The translations under genes and the position numbers were made by a program. Shown piece by piece: positions 53,810-63,389 of a DNA stretch of 64,000 bases (the stretch's first letter is position 1; every line of letters begins with the position of its first letter). The notes under the pieces are model-generated. The model did no database searches and had not been told where the DNA came from. It saw only the letters and a list, made by a program, of their open reading frames with translations. Origin of the DNA: Bifidobacterium asteroides (lineage in GTDB: Bacteria > Actinomycetota > Actinomycetes > Actinomycetales > Bifidobacteriaceae). The stretch is from the NCBI RefSeq assembly GCF_019469425.1, contig NZ_CP048272.1:1922001-1986000 (forward strand). The letters are read 5' to 3'.

Positions 53810-56551
53810 ATGTCTGCTGAACACCAAGGAATCGTCAATGCCCATCTGACCCCCCTGCCCGACAGGGTGGGCGTGGATGGCCTGGAGGAAAAGTGGTGCC
53901 GCGACTGGGATGAGTCCGGCGTCTACCGCTTCCGCAACACCCGCGAGCGCTCCGGCGTCTACTCTATCGACACCCCGCCGCCCACGGTTTCGGGGCATTT
54001 GCATGTGGGGCACGTCTTCTCATACACCCATACCGACGTGATCGCCCGGTTCAAGCGGATGCAGGGCTACGATGTCTTCTACCCCATGGGCTGGGACGAC
54101 AACGGTCTGCCCACCGAACGACGGGTCCAGAACTATTACGGGGTCCGCGTGGACACCTCGCTCAAGTACGATCCGGACTTCAAGCCCCCCTTCCACGGGA
54201 CCAAGGGCAAGAAGATCAGCGCTAAGGACCAGGTGCCCATCTCCCGTCAGAACTTCATCGAACTGTGCGAAGAACTGACCGCCGAGGACGAGAAGCTCTT
54301 CGAGCAGCTCTGGCGGTCGCTGGGCCTGTCAGTGGATTGGTCGCAGACCTACCACACCATCGGCGAGCATCCCCGCCGGGTGGCACAGAAGGCTTTCCTG
54401 CGGAACCTGGCCCGGGGCGAGGCCTACCAGAAGGAGGCCCCCGGACTCTGGGACGTGACCTTCCAGACCGCCGTGGCCCAGGCCGAGCTCGAGTCGCGCG
54501 AGTACGACGGCTTCTACCATCGGGTGGCCTTCCGGTTTGCGGACGGCACGCCAATATACATCGAGACCACCAGGCCTGAGCTGCTGGCGGCCTGCGGCGC
54601 CCTGATCGCCCACCCTGACGACAAGCGCTATCAGAAGTACTTCGGGCAGAAGGTATACTCCCCCCTGTTCAAGGTAGAGGTGCCCATTCTGGCCCACCCC
54701 GCCGCCGAGATGGACAAGGGCGCCGGCATCGCCATGTGCTGCACCTTCGGCGACGTAACCGACGTGCAGTGGTGGCGGGATCTGAACCTGCCCACCAGGT
54801 CCATCATCCAGCGCAACGGTCGAATCGTCATGGATGTGCCTGACTGGATCACCGATGAAGGCGGACGGCGAATCTTCAAGCAGACCGAAGGCAAGACCAC
54901 CTTCTCAGCCCGCAAGATCATCGTGGACGCCCTGCGCGAGTCCGGCGACCTGGACGGCGAGCCCAAGCCCACCAAGCGCATGACCAACTTCTATGAGAAG
55001 GGCGACAAGCCCCTGGAGATCGTCACCTCCCGTCAATGGTATCTGCGCAACGGCGGCACTGACCAGAAACTGAACCAGGAGCTGCTGGAGCGCGGCAGAG
55101 AGCTCAACTTCCATCCGGACTTCATGCGGGTGCGTTACAACAACTGGGTCGAGGGCCTGAACGGCGATTGGCTGATTTCCCGCCAGCGCTTCTTCGGAGT
55201 TCCTTTCCCCCTCTGGTACCCGGTAAAGGAGAACGGCGAGACTGACTACGCCCATCCCATCACCCCGGCCGAGGACAGGCTCCCCATTGATCCCAGTACT
55301 GATGCGCCCGAAGGCTTCGAAGAGTCTCAGCGCGACCAGCCCAGCGGATTCACGGCCGAGAAGGACATCATGGACACCTGGGCCACCAGTTCCCTGACCC
55401 CTCAAATCGTGACCCACTGGGCCGAACCGAGCGAGAAAGACCAGGCCCTCTTCAACGCTACCTTCCCCATGGACCTGCGACCCCAGGGCCAGGACATCAT
55501 CCGCACCTGGCTCTTCAGCTCCATAGACCGGGCGCACTTGGAGAACGGCTGCCTGCCCTGGAGCGACACCACCCTGTCGGGATGGATCCTGGACCCGGAC
55601 CATAAGAAGATGAGCAAGTCCAAGGGCAATGTAGTAGTGCCGGATGAACCCATCAAAAAGTATGGCGCCGATGCCGTGCGCTACTGGGCATCCTGCGCCC
55701 GGCTGGGTCTGGACGCCACCTATGATGAGGGGCAGATGAAGATAGGCCGCCGTCTGGCTGTCAAACTTCTCAACGCCGTCAAGTTCGCCCTGGCCATCGG
55801 CCGCGAGGACGAGAACCATAAGGTCACCCAGGCAGCGGAGACCACCTGGAATCCTGCCGACGTCACGGTCCCGCTGGATCGCGCGGTCCTGGCCGGCCTT
55901 GCAAGGGTGATCGACCAGGCCACCAAGGCCCTGGAATCCTACGAGCACTCCAAGGCCCTGGAGGTGACCGAATCCTTCTTCTGGGACTTCTGCGACAACT
56001 ACATCGAGCTGGCCAAGAACCGGGCCTACGGAACTGCTGACGCCACAGGCAGGATCCCCGATGATGCCCAGGTGCTGAGCGCCCGCACGACCCTGGGGCT
56101 GGTCCTGGATGCGCTTGACCGTCTTCTGGCCCCCTTCCTGCCCTTCGCCACCGAGGAGGCATGGCAGTGGATGCACCAGGGGGACGGTTCAGTTCACCGG
56201 GCCTCCTGGCCTCACCCGGAAACATACCTGGCTGCCGCCCAGGGCCAGGACCCAGCCCTTCTGGCCTGGGCAGGAAACGCCCTGGCATCCCTGCGGCGAA
56301 TCAAGTCAGAGGCCAAGGTCTCCATGAGGACCCCTATCCTCTCCGCATCTCTCAGCGTGGCACCGGAGGGCCTGGAAGCTGTGAAGAACGCTTTGGAAGA
56401 TATAGCCGAAGCAGGCAGGGTCACTGGAAACCTGAAACTGGCCGAGGAAGCCAACCAGCCCGAAGGGATGGGATCCGCCGAGGATGAGACCGGCATCCGT
56501 GTGACTGCCAGCCAGTTGGGCGAGCCTCCGGCCAAGAAGCCTCGCAAGTAG
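53810..56551 (+). CDS. valS: Valyl-tRNA synthetase
   Basis: A 913-residue class I synthetase attaching valine to tRNA-Val in the cytoplasm. HIGH motif as HVGH in SGHLHVGHVFSYTHTD, editing CP1 domain around residues 200-360, KMSKS motif in DHKKMSKSKGNVVVPDEP, then the anticodon-binding helical domain. The sequence (MGWDDNGLPTERRVQNYYGV; MDTWATSSLTPQI) is of the archaeal-like type carried by Actinobacteria and a few other bacteria. Confidence 0.96.
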   Translation: MSAEHQGIVNAHLTPLPDRVGVDGLEEKWCRDWDESGVYRFRNTRERSGVYSIDTPPPTVSGHLHVGHVFSYTHTDVIARFKRMQGYDVFYPMGWDDNGLPTERRVQNYYGVRVDTSLKYDPDFKPPFHGTKGKKISAKDQVPISRQNFIELCEELTAEDEKLFEQLWRSLGLSVDWSQTYHTIGEHPRRVAQKAFLRNLARGEAYQKEAPGLWDVTFQTAVAQAELESREYDGFYHRVAFRFADGTPIYIETTRPELLAACGALIAHPDDKRYQKYFGQKVYSPLFKVEVPILAHPAAEMDKGAGIAMCCTFGDVTDVQWWRDLNLPTRSIIQRNGRIVMDVPDWITDEGGRRIFKQTEGKTTFSARKIIVDALRESGDLDGEPKPTKRMTNFYEKGDKPLEIVTSRQWYLRNGGTDQKLNQELLERGRELNFHPDFMRVRYNNWVEGLNGDWLISRQRFFGVPFPLWYPVKENGETDYAHPITPAEDRLPIDPSTDAPEGFEESQRDQPSGFTAEKDIMDTWATSSLTPQIVTHWAEPSEKDQALFNATFPMDLRPQGQDIIRTWLFSSIDRAHLENGCLPWSDTTLSGWILDPDHKKMSKSKGNVVVPDEPIKKYGADAVRYWASCARLGLDATYDEGQMKIGRRLAVKLLNAVKFALAIGREDENHKVTQAAETTWNPADVTVPLDRAVLAGLARVIDQATKALESYEHSKALEVTESFFWDFCDNYIELAKNRAYGTADATGRIPDDAQVLSARTTLGLVLDALDRLLAPFLPFATEEAWQWMHQGDGSVHRASWPHPETYLAAAQGQDPALLAWAGNALASLRRIKSEAKVSMRTPILSASLSVAPEGLEAVKNALEDIAEAGRVTGNLKLAEEANQPEGMGSAEDETGIRVTASQLGEPPAKKPRK

Positions 56552-56602
56552 GCTCCAGGATTCGCAAGGCAACCGAAGCGATTCGGCCCTGGCCACCCGC
56601 CG

Positions 56603-56634
56603 CCGCCCTGAAGACATCGTCGTCTCCAGGGCGG
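56603..56634 (+). terminator. GC-rich hairpin after valS
   Basis: CCGCCCTG (56603-56610) pairs with CAGGGCGG (56627-56634), with a further inner AGAC/GTCT stem. No T-tract follows, so termination may need Rho or NusA. Confidence 0.5.
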
Positions 56635-56964
56635 CCATCATAACAATCCGCGATGCCGAGCGTATGATTGCCGCTCGCACAAGAGACGGAACACAATCCT
56701 TACATCCTCGGCCCTTCCTTAAACCGCGACTTGCAGCATACAGGAACAACAGGATTGATCAGCGTTCATCCCTGTTCCATTGTCAAGGGTCGGGTCAGCT
56801 GCAGGCTGCCCTGCAGCGGTGCAAGAGCCTGAATACGACACCCCGATCCTGCCATTGATTGCAATGCTAAGGTTGAACGTGTATAGGGGCTTTAATCGGT
56901 GTACATCGACGCAGTTTTGGGCCTTGGCCTGGGGAGTCGGCACACTGGGAGAAGGAAGATTCAA
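56635..56964. other. Intergenic region upstream of the RCC1 surface protein
   Basis: 330 bp without a gene. It contains a perfect 8-bp hairpin GCTGCAGG/CCTGCAGC (56798-56817) and, nearer the gene, a plausible promoter TTGCAA (56859-56864), 17 bp, TATAGG (56882-56887). The leader would be about 70 nt. Confidence 0.5.
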
Positions 56965-59900
56965 GTGGGGAAAGATCATGGCATCCGCAGACTGATGGCA
57001 TTGACGGCTATGGTTGGGCTGGCGCTGGTCGGAGCATCAACGGGGGCGTACGCATCCACCGACGAGATGGCGCCGGCGCCTACCGCGGGGAGCAGCGGCA
57101 CGGCTGAGGACGGAGCGCCCTCCCCCGGACAATACAGCAACATGGGCCCAGGCAGGGCGGCGGAGGCAAGGGCCCTGACCCCAACAGCCTGGCCGTCTCC
57201 GCTGGCCAGCGGCAATCCTTCCCCGCTCAAGGCCCTCCAACCATTCAGCGGAAAAGGGGCGGACGAATCGTTCAAGGACAGGCCGCGCGGAGACAAGCCA
57301 TCCCGAACTATGGATTCATCATCGTATGCCATCACCTTCGATCCGGACGGAGGCTCGCAGGCTCCCGGCTCACCAGCCTTGAACCAGTCGGTAACCGCAG
57401 GTCATCTGGCATCCCCTCCCTCCGTCACCAAGTCGGGCTGCCTCTTTGACGGCTGGTTCCTGAAAGATTCCAAGGTGGCCTACGACTTCGGCAAGCCGGT
57501 CACCGGCCCGCAGTCGCTTACAGCCCACTGGTCATCGATCAAAGATGGCCGGTGGACAACAGCCGACGCCAGCGGCGAAGACACAGGGGGCTCCGCAATC
57601 ACCCTGACTCCGCCCAAGCCCCGAGGGGTCAGATTCGCACAGGTCAGCGCCGGACACGACCACACCCTTGCCGTGGGTTCAGACGGCCACATCTACGCCT
57701 GGGGCGACAACAGCAAGGGCGAACTCGGCAACGGCACCCTCACCAATGCAGACACACCGGTGCGGATAACTGACAATGCAGCCATACAAGGCAAGACCTT
57801 CATAGCCGTCAGCGCAGGAACCACATTCTCCATGGCCCTGGCCTCTGACGGGACGGTCTACACCTGGGGCAACAACAGCCGCGGCGAACTCGGCAATGGC
57901 TCCACCACGGACTCCGCCGAACCGGTGAAGGCAAACCTCAGGACTACAATCACCGCCGTCAGCGCCGGGTACTGGCATGCCATGGCTCTGGCCTCGGATG
58001 GCACGATCTACACCTGGGGGGACAACGAATACGGCCAGCTCGGCAATGGGATGTCTGGCGTCAACGCCAACCCCACGCCCGCCGCGGTCCATTCGCCATC
58101 CGGCATCACCTTCGCAGTCATCAGCGCCGGATACGATTTCCAAACGGCATTGGACAGCCAGGGCCATGCCTATGCCTGGGGCCGCAACCAGGGAGGCCAG
58201 CTGGCCAACGGAACAGCTGGCAACGCAGCCAGCGGCATCTACACGCCCACACGCATTCTTAAAGACCAGAACGGAACCGAGGATGACACTGTCTATACCG
58301 ACATCGATGCAGGGTATCTGCATGTCCTGGCGCTGAGCAAGGCGGGCGGGGTGTATTTCTGGGGCTATCCGCTGACCAAGGGAAGCGACACCGATGTCGA
58401 CAGCGTTCATGCCTTTCACCCCAGCCAGATCAGTCTGCCTGCGGGGACAGCGGCACCTACCGCAGTCAGCGCCGGCGATTTCTCCTCTGCGGTGATCGAC
58501 TCTGCGGGCAGCCTGTATATGCTCGGCAGCAATTCCAGCGGTCAGCTGGGCGACGGAACGACAAGCCCCAAATCAACCATGACCAAGGTGAGCCTGACGG
58601 GCGCCACAGTCGCTGCATTCGATGTCTGCCGACACAGCCTGGCCATCGGCTCCGACGGACTCCCCTACAGCTGGGGGGAGGCAAGGAACGGCAAACTTGG
58701 AGAAGGCGACAATGGGCCTGCGTCCGGCCCGCAGACCAAACCTACACTGGTCAGCCCCCCTCAGATAGACCTGTCCAAGCTGAGCTTCGGCAAAACCGAT
58801 GTAGCCAAGACCGACAGCAGCACCCCGATCAGCCGAGCCTCGGACGACACATGGAGCGCGAATGGCCAATGGACGGTCACCACCCCTCACCACACTTACG
58901 GAACCACCAAGATCAAAATCAATGATGGGCAATGGGCCATCGGAGGCGCAAAACAGCAGGGGCAAGTCATCGCCGACTATACTTTCACACCCACTGCGCA
59001 GAAGATCGTCTTTGATTCGGACGGAGGCTCACAGGCCTCCAATCAATCCGTAACTGCAGGCCAGCTTGCTTCGCCCCCCACCGTGACCAAGTCAGGCTGC
59101 GTCTTCGACGGCTGGTTCGTCGAAGACGCCGATGGCAGCTCCAGGGTGGCCTACGACTTCAGCAAGCCGGTCACCAGACCACTGAACCTGAAAGCCCATT
59201 GGTCATCGTCGAATGCCGAATGGAAAACAGCGGACGCCCTCCACGGCGATGACACCGGGGGCTCCACAATCACCCTGACTCCCCCAAAACCCAAGGGGGT
59301 ACGGTTCGCGCAGGTCAGCACAGGCCGCTACCACACCCTGGCCGTGGGCTCTGACGGGCACGTGTATGCCTGGGGAAGCCAGGCCAGCGGAACCCTGGGC
59401 AACGGCAAGGACACTGGCACGGCGGCAACACCAGTGCGGATCACCGATAATGATGCCATAAAAGGAAAGACCTTCACAGCCGTCAGTGCAGGTGATGCCT
59501 ACTCCATGGCCCTGGCCTCAGACGGCACGGTCTACACTTGGGGCAGCAACGGCAAGGGGCAGCTCGGCAACGGCTCCGCCGAGGATTATTCCACCGAACC
59601 AACAAGGGCAAAGACGGGCGATGCCGAAATCACCGCCATCAGCGCAGGACGAACCTACGCCATGGCCCTGTCCAAGGACGGAACGGTCTACACATGGGGT
59701 GACAACCAACGGGGTCAACTCGGCAACGGCAGTTCGGACAACGACAGTCACCCCTCGCCCGCCAAGGTAACGTCGCTGTCCGGCATCACCGCCATCAGCG
59801 CAGGCTTCACCACCAGCACAGCGCTGGACAGTCAGGGCCATGCCTGGTCCTGGGGCGAAAACAGCAGGGGACAGCTCGGCGACGGCACCATCAATGACAG

Positions 59901-62457
59901 CCCAACGCCGGCACGTGTCCGAGACCTGGCCACAGGACAGCATGACGACCGGTTCTATATAGCCATCAGCGCTGGCTATCAGCATGTGCTGGCACTGGAT
60001 ACCGACCATGATGTCTACGGCTGGGGTTCCGGCACCGCAATCGGCCACTCTGCAGATACCAATGAAAGCGTGAAGGGATCTGTCGAAGTCAGCTTCGGCA
60101 GCGACGCTGTCAACATCACCGCCATCAGCGCCGGCGACGATGGATCCGAGGCTATAGATGACAGCGGAAGGATCTATACCTGGGGCAAAAAGGCCTACGG
60201 TCAGCTGGGCAACGGCTCAAGCCAAGAAGCAGCATGGCAGATCAGCCCGACTGCCATTGTCTTGGCTCAGTCTGTGAAAGCCAGCTCCGTATCCACCTCC
60301 AGCCATCACCAGACAGCCATTGGGTCCGACGGATTGCTCTACACCTGGGGATACAGCTACTACAACCAGCTCGGACGAGACTCATCCTCCACACGGCCCG
60401 GCACCACGCAACCGCCGCAAATCACTCTCACCAAGGTCGTCTTCGGCAACATGGCGAGCGGTGCCCGGCCGGCCAAGGAGCTGGCCCAGAGAGGCAGAGA
60501 CACTTGGAATGACAATCAGGACTGGACTTTTACTACGCCCGCCTACCCGTACGGCCCCACCAGCTTCACCATCACCTGGAACATCGCCGGGGATTCCGGG
60601 GGCTCAAAGCAGACACAGCGATTCAGCTACACCTTCGATCCGGTCGATAAGCTCATTGCGCTCGAGCCAGCCGGAGGCACCGGAGCGGCATGGACAAGCA
60701 AGAACATCAAGGAAGGAGAATTGGTGCCTCGGCAAACCCTGGCCAAGGCAGGCTTCCAGTTCGACGGCTGGTTCGTCAAAGACGCCGATGGCAGCTCCAG
60801 GGTGGCCTACGACTTCAGCAAGCCGGTCACCAGCCCGCTGACCCTGGTCGCACACTGGACACATTCAGCCCGGATGACTGTCGACCCGGCCGGCAACCCG
60901 TCCACTGGCGGATACCAGGTCAGCATCACTCCACCTCCGCAGCGCGGCATCCGCTTCGCCCAGGTCAGCACGGGCAAGAACCATTCTCTGGCCGTCGGCA
61001 GCGACGGGAACGCCTACGCCTGGGGGAGCAACAGCAATGGACAGCTCGGCAACGGCACCACAGACAGCAGCAAGGTGCCCGTCCTAGTGAGGAAACCAGC
61101 CGATACCGACGAGGATTTCACCTACACCCAGGTAAGCGCCGGATATGGATTCTCACTGGCCGTCGGCAGCGACGGGAACGCCTACGCCTGGGGGAGCAAC
61201 AGCAATGGACAGCTCGGCAACGGCACCACAGACAGCAGCAAGGTGCCCGTCCTAGTGAGGAAACCAGCCGATACCGACGAGGATTTCACCTACACCCAGG
61301 TAAGCGCGGGGGGATACCATTCCTTGGCTATTGGAAAGAATCATCAGGTCTACGCCTGGGGTGACAGGAGCAACGGCGGTCAGGTGGGCGACGGCAAGAC
61401 GACAGGGAATGCCCCATCCCCCGTATCGGTGAATGTAGGCAATGGCGCCAGCGGCTTTCACGCCAGACAGATCAGTGCAGGATACCAGCACTCCCTGGCC
61501 ATCGACATGAGCGGACAAGTCTACGCCTGGGGATACGGCAATAGCGGCAGGCTGGGCAACAGTGCACAGGCGTCAAAGGCTGCTCCCACATCCGTATCCT
61601 CACCCCTGGAATACGGGGACGGGTCAGCAGGCTTCTTTGCCACCCAAGTCAGCGCAGGAGGCTCCCACTCGCTGGCCATTGGCAGAGACGGCAAGGCCTA
61701 CGCCTGGGGCGCAAATACAGACGGCCGCCTCGGCACAGGAGACACCAACGATGCCGCCGTGCCGACCTTGGTGGCCGACCCCGACGGAAGCAGCGATGGT
61801 TTCAGCCCCATCCAGGTCAGCGCAGGAGGATGGTTCTGCCTGGGAATCGACGGCGGAGGACGGATCTACAGCTGGGGAAACAACGGTCAGAACGCCTTGG
61901 GCAATGTCTCCATCGCGGGGCCGATCAGCAGAATCCCTGTTCAAGTGGCGAACGCAGACAGCAACACCACTCGGATCAGCGCAGGCGAACGACAGGCCCT
62001 GGTCATCAACTCAGACGGCAAGACCTACGCCTGGGGAGACAACAACGGCGAACAGCTGGGCGTCGGTTCCGACGCAGCCAGCATCAAAGCGGCCACGCTG
62101 GTTTGCCCGCCCCAGTTCACAGTAAGTGCAGTCACGGTCGGAACGGATCCGCATACCACAAAGGTTCTCGAGCTGAAGCGGAACGGCGGAGCGGACACAT
62201 GGGAATCCAGAAATGTCTGGACCTTCTACGCACCGGCATTCAAGGCAGGCACGACAACGGTCAACATCACCTGGAACATAGGCCAGGGCAGTCCGGAGAC
62301 CGAGAGGCTGACCTTCACTTATAGGGATATTTTGCCGCTGACCGGCAGTCGGGGTCTGCTCGTCATACTGTTTGTCGGACTATTCGTGACGGCAACAGTC
62401 CTGGCGGCAAGGCAGCAGCATCAGGAAGCCGCGGGTCCGACCACGGTTGGCATTTGA
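56965..62457 (+). CDS. Giant RCC1-repeat / InlB-repeat surface protein with LPLTG anchor
   Basis: A 1830-residue secreted protein. GTG 56965 with GAAGGAAG 5 nt upstream gives the signal peptide VGKDHGIRRLMALTAMVGLA...AYAS. After a low-complexity linker come three modules. Each starts with an InlB B-repeat (FDPDGGSQ... CLFDGWF... AHW; near residues 123, 681 and 1231) and continues with a run of RCC1-like blades (VSAGxxHxxAxxxDGxxYxWGxNxxGQLGNG), about seven to eight per module. End: LPLTG sortase motif, hydrophobic helix, short tail. RCC1 blades form seven-bladed propellers, so three propellers separated by B-repeats is the likely architecture. Function probably adhesion or glycan/protein binding; unknown. 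Confidence 0.92.
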   Translation: MGKDHGIRRLMALTAMVGLALVGASTGAYASTDEMAPAPTAGSSGTAEDGAPSPGQYSNMGPGRAAEARALTPTAWPSPLASGNPSPLKALQPFSGKGADESFKDRPRGDKPSRTMDSSSYAITFDPDGGSQAPGSPALNQSVTAGHLASPPSVTKSGCLFDGWFLKDSKVAYDFGKPVTGPQSLTAHWSSIKDGRWTTADASGEDTGGSAITLTPPKPRGVRFAQVSAGHDHTLAVGSDGHIYAWGDNSKGELGNGTLTNADTPVRITDNAAIQGKTFIAVSAGTTFSMALASDGTVYTWGNNSRGELGNGSTTDSAEPVKANLRTTITAVSAGYWHAMALASDGTIYTWGDNEYGQLGNGMSGVNANPTPAAVHSPSGITFAVISAGYDFQTALDSQGHAYAWGRNQGGQLANGTAGNAASGIYTPTRILKDQNGTEDDTVYTDIDAGYLHVLALSKAGGVYFWGYPLTKGSDTDVDSVHAFHPSQISLPAGTAAPTAVSAGDFSSAVIDSAGSLYMLGSNSSGQLGDGTTSPKSTMTKVSLTGATVAAFDVCRHSLAIGSDGLPYSWGEARNGKLGEGDNGPASGPQTKPTLVSPPQIDLSKLSFGKTDVAKTDSSTPISRASDDTWSANGQWTVTTPHHTYGTTKIKINDGQWAIGGAKQQGQVIADYTFTPTAQKIVFDSDGGSQASNQSVTAGQLASPPTVTKSGCVFDGWFVEDADGSSRVAYDFSKPVTRPLNLKAHWSSSNAEWKTADALHGDDTGGSTITLTPPKPKGVRFAQVSTGRYHTLAVGSDGHVYAWGSQASGTLGNGKDTGTAATPVRITDNDAIKGKTFTAVSAGDAYSMALASDGTVYTWGSNGKGQLGNGSAEDYSTEPTRAKTGDAEITAISAGRTYAMALSKDGTVYTWGDNQRGQLGNGSSDNDSHPSPAKVTSLSGITAISAGFTTSTALDSQGHAWSWGENSRGQLGDGTINDSPTPARVRDLATGQHDDRFYIAISAGYQHVLALDTDHDVYGWGSGTAIGHSADTNESVKGSVEVSFGSDAVNITAISAGDDGSEAIDDSGRIYTWGKKAYGQLGNGSSQEAAWQISPTAIVLAQSVKASSVSTSSHHQTAIGSDGLLYTWGYSYYNQLGRDSSSTRPGTTQPPQITLTKVVFGNMASGARPAKELAQRGRDTWNDNQDWTFTTPAYPYGPTSFTITWNIAGDSGGSKQTQRFSYTFDPVDKLIALEPAGGTGAAWTSKNIKEGELVPRQTLAKAGFQFDGWFVKDADGSSRVAYDFSKPVTSPLTLVAHWTHSARMTVDPAGNPSTGGYQVSITPPPQRGIRFAQVSTGKNHSLAVGSDGNAYAWGSNSNGQLGNGTTDSSKVPVLVRKPADTDEDFTYTQVSAGYGFSLAVGSDGNAYAWGSNSNGQLGNGTTDSSKVPVLVRKPADTDEDFTYTQVSAGGYHSLAIGKNHQVYAWGDRSNGGQVGDGKTTGNAPSPVSVNVGNGASGFHARQISAGYQHSLAIDMSGQVYAWGYGNSGRLGNSAQASKAAPTSVSSPLEYGDGSAGFFATQVSAGGSHSLAIGRDGKAYAWGANTDGRLGTGDTNDAAVPTLVADPDGSSDGFSPIQVSAGGWFCLGIDGGGRIYSWGNNGQNALGNVSIAGPISRIPVQVANADSNTTRISAGERQALVINSDGKTYAWGDNNGEQLGVGSDAASIKAATLVCPPQFTVSAVTVGTDPHTTKVLELKRNGGADTWESRNVWTFYAPAFKAGTTTVNITWNIGQGSPETERLTFTYRDILPLTGSRGLLVILFVGLFVTATVLAARQQHQEAAGPTTVGI
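60988..61307 (+). repeat. Exact 152-bp tandem duplication inside the RCC1 gene
   Basis: 60988-61139 and 61156-61307 are identical over 152 bp with a 168-bp period (56 codons, one RCC1 blade). The other blades in the gene are only similar, so this copy is recent. The length keeps the reading frame. Confidence 0.95.
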
Positions 62458-62589
62458 CAAGAGCAGGTCCCTGAGGGGGGGGTTCTCCTGGCACTTGCTG
62501 GTAAGACGAACCTGTCTTGCTCTCGGTACTGTGGCCGAGGGCACAGGAGCTCGCCCATGTCCACAGCCATCATCGCATGATGGGCCCTT

Positions 62590-62946
62590 TCAGCGTGGAC
62601 CAACCTGGCCGGCCAGCCGTTCGTGACACCGCTTGGCGGCATCGGCCACCAGATGAAGATAGGCCTCGGCCAGATCCGGGTCCAGTCCGTAATCATCAGC
62701 CTTGTCTCGCAAGACCGCCACCTGGGCGGCCTCACGATGCAGATCCGCCGAAGCGAACCCCGCTCGGGCTTTAAGAAGCCCAATGCGACGCGTCACTCTG
62801 GACCGTTCAGCCAGCATGGCAATAATGGCAGCATCAATGGTGTCCACATCAGCACGCAGCTCTGCCACCTGGCGGGCGGCTTCGGCCTTGGCTCCCCCCT
62901 TCCGCGCCTGATCATCGATCACCGTTTCCACATTCGCTTCGCTCAT
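62590..62946 (-). CDS. Chorismate mutase (AroQ class)
   Basis: A 118-residue all-helical enzyme converting chorismate to prephenate for Phe/Tyr synthesis. Helix 1 VAELRADVDTIDAAIIAMLAERSRVTRRIGLLKA has the conserved Arg and Lys residues; then HREAAQVAVLRDKADDYGLDPDLAEAYLHLV (62650-62745). Free-standing rather than fused to prephenate dehydratase. It is convergent with the RCC1 gene. Confidence 0.9.
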   Translation of the reverse strand: MSEANVETVIDDQARKGGAKAEAARQVAELRADVDTIDAAIIAMLAERSRVTRRIGLLKARAGFASADLHREAAQVAVLRDKADDYGLDPDLAEAYLHLVADAAKRCHERLAGQVGPR

Positions 62947-63321
62947 AGGTCACCAGTCTAATCAAACGCTTCAGACGACCATCCTCAGCCGCTCCTCCTT
63001 TCCGAGACCGGCCTTGACTCGGCATGCGGATCACACAGGCTCCAGGAGGATGCTCATCCGCGCACGCCCACCGATGCAGGTGCCGAATGCGCGGCAGAGG
63101 AATTCCTTAACATATGAAGATGGCCGCACCCGCCGCCTCACGGCGCTTGTCAGTCTTTGTCGCAGCCTGATCGCCTGCAGGATCAACCGGTCGAACTGCA
63201 ACCGCAGTCCATGAGCCCACTCCAGCTAAGGCCGTCAGGCAAAAAGCCGAAAATCACAGCAGACAGAATCCGAATGGGCCAAACCGTTGAAAGGTACCGT
63301 TGCCTTGCATCACTGCATATA
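62947..63321. other. Intergenic region between chorismate mutase and rho
   Basis: About 375 bp. Short ORFs in it have no ribosome binding sites or recognisable products. I see no RNA gene. The leader and promoter of the chorismate mutase gene must lie near its left end. Confidence 0.4.
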
Positions 63322-63365
63322 CGCTGGGCCCCATCCGCGAAATGAGTCGCGGATGGGGCCCAGCG
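63322..63365 (-). terminator. Perfect 19-bp hairpin downstream of rho
   Basis: 63322-63340 is exactly complementary to 63347-63365 around a 6-nt loop (AATGAG). It begins 24 nt after the rho stop. Very GC-rich, with no T-tract on either side. Probably the end of the rho transcript, or an RNA-stabilising structure. Confidence 0.65.
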
Positions 63366-63389
63366 GGCGAATCAGTCATCAGGCCCGAG

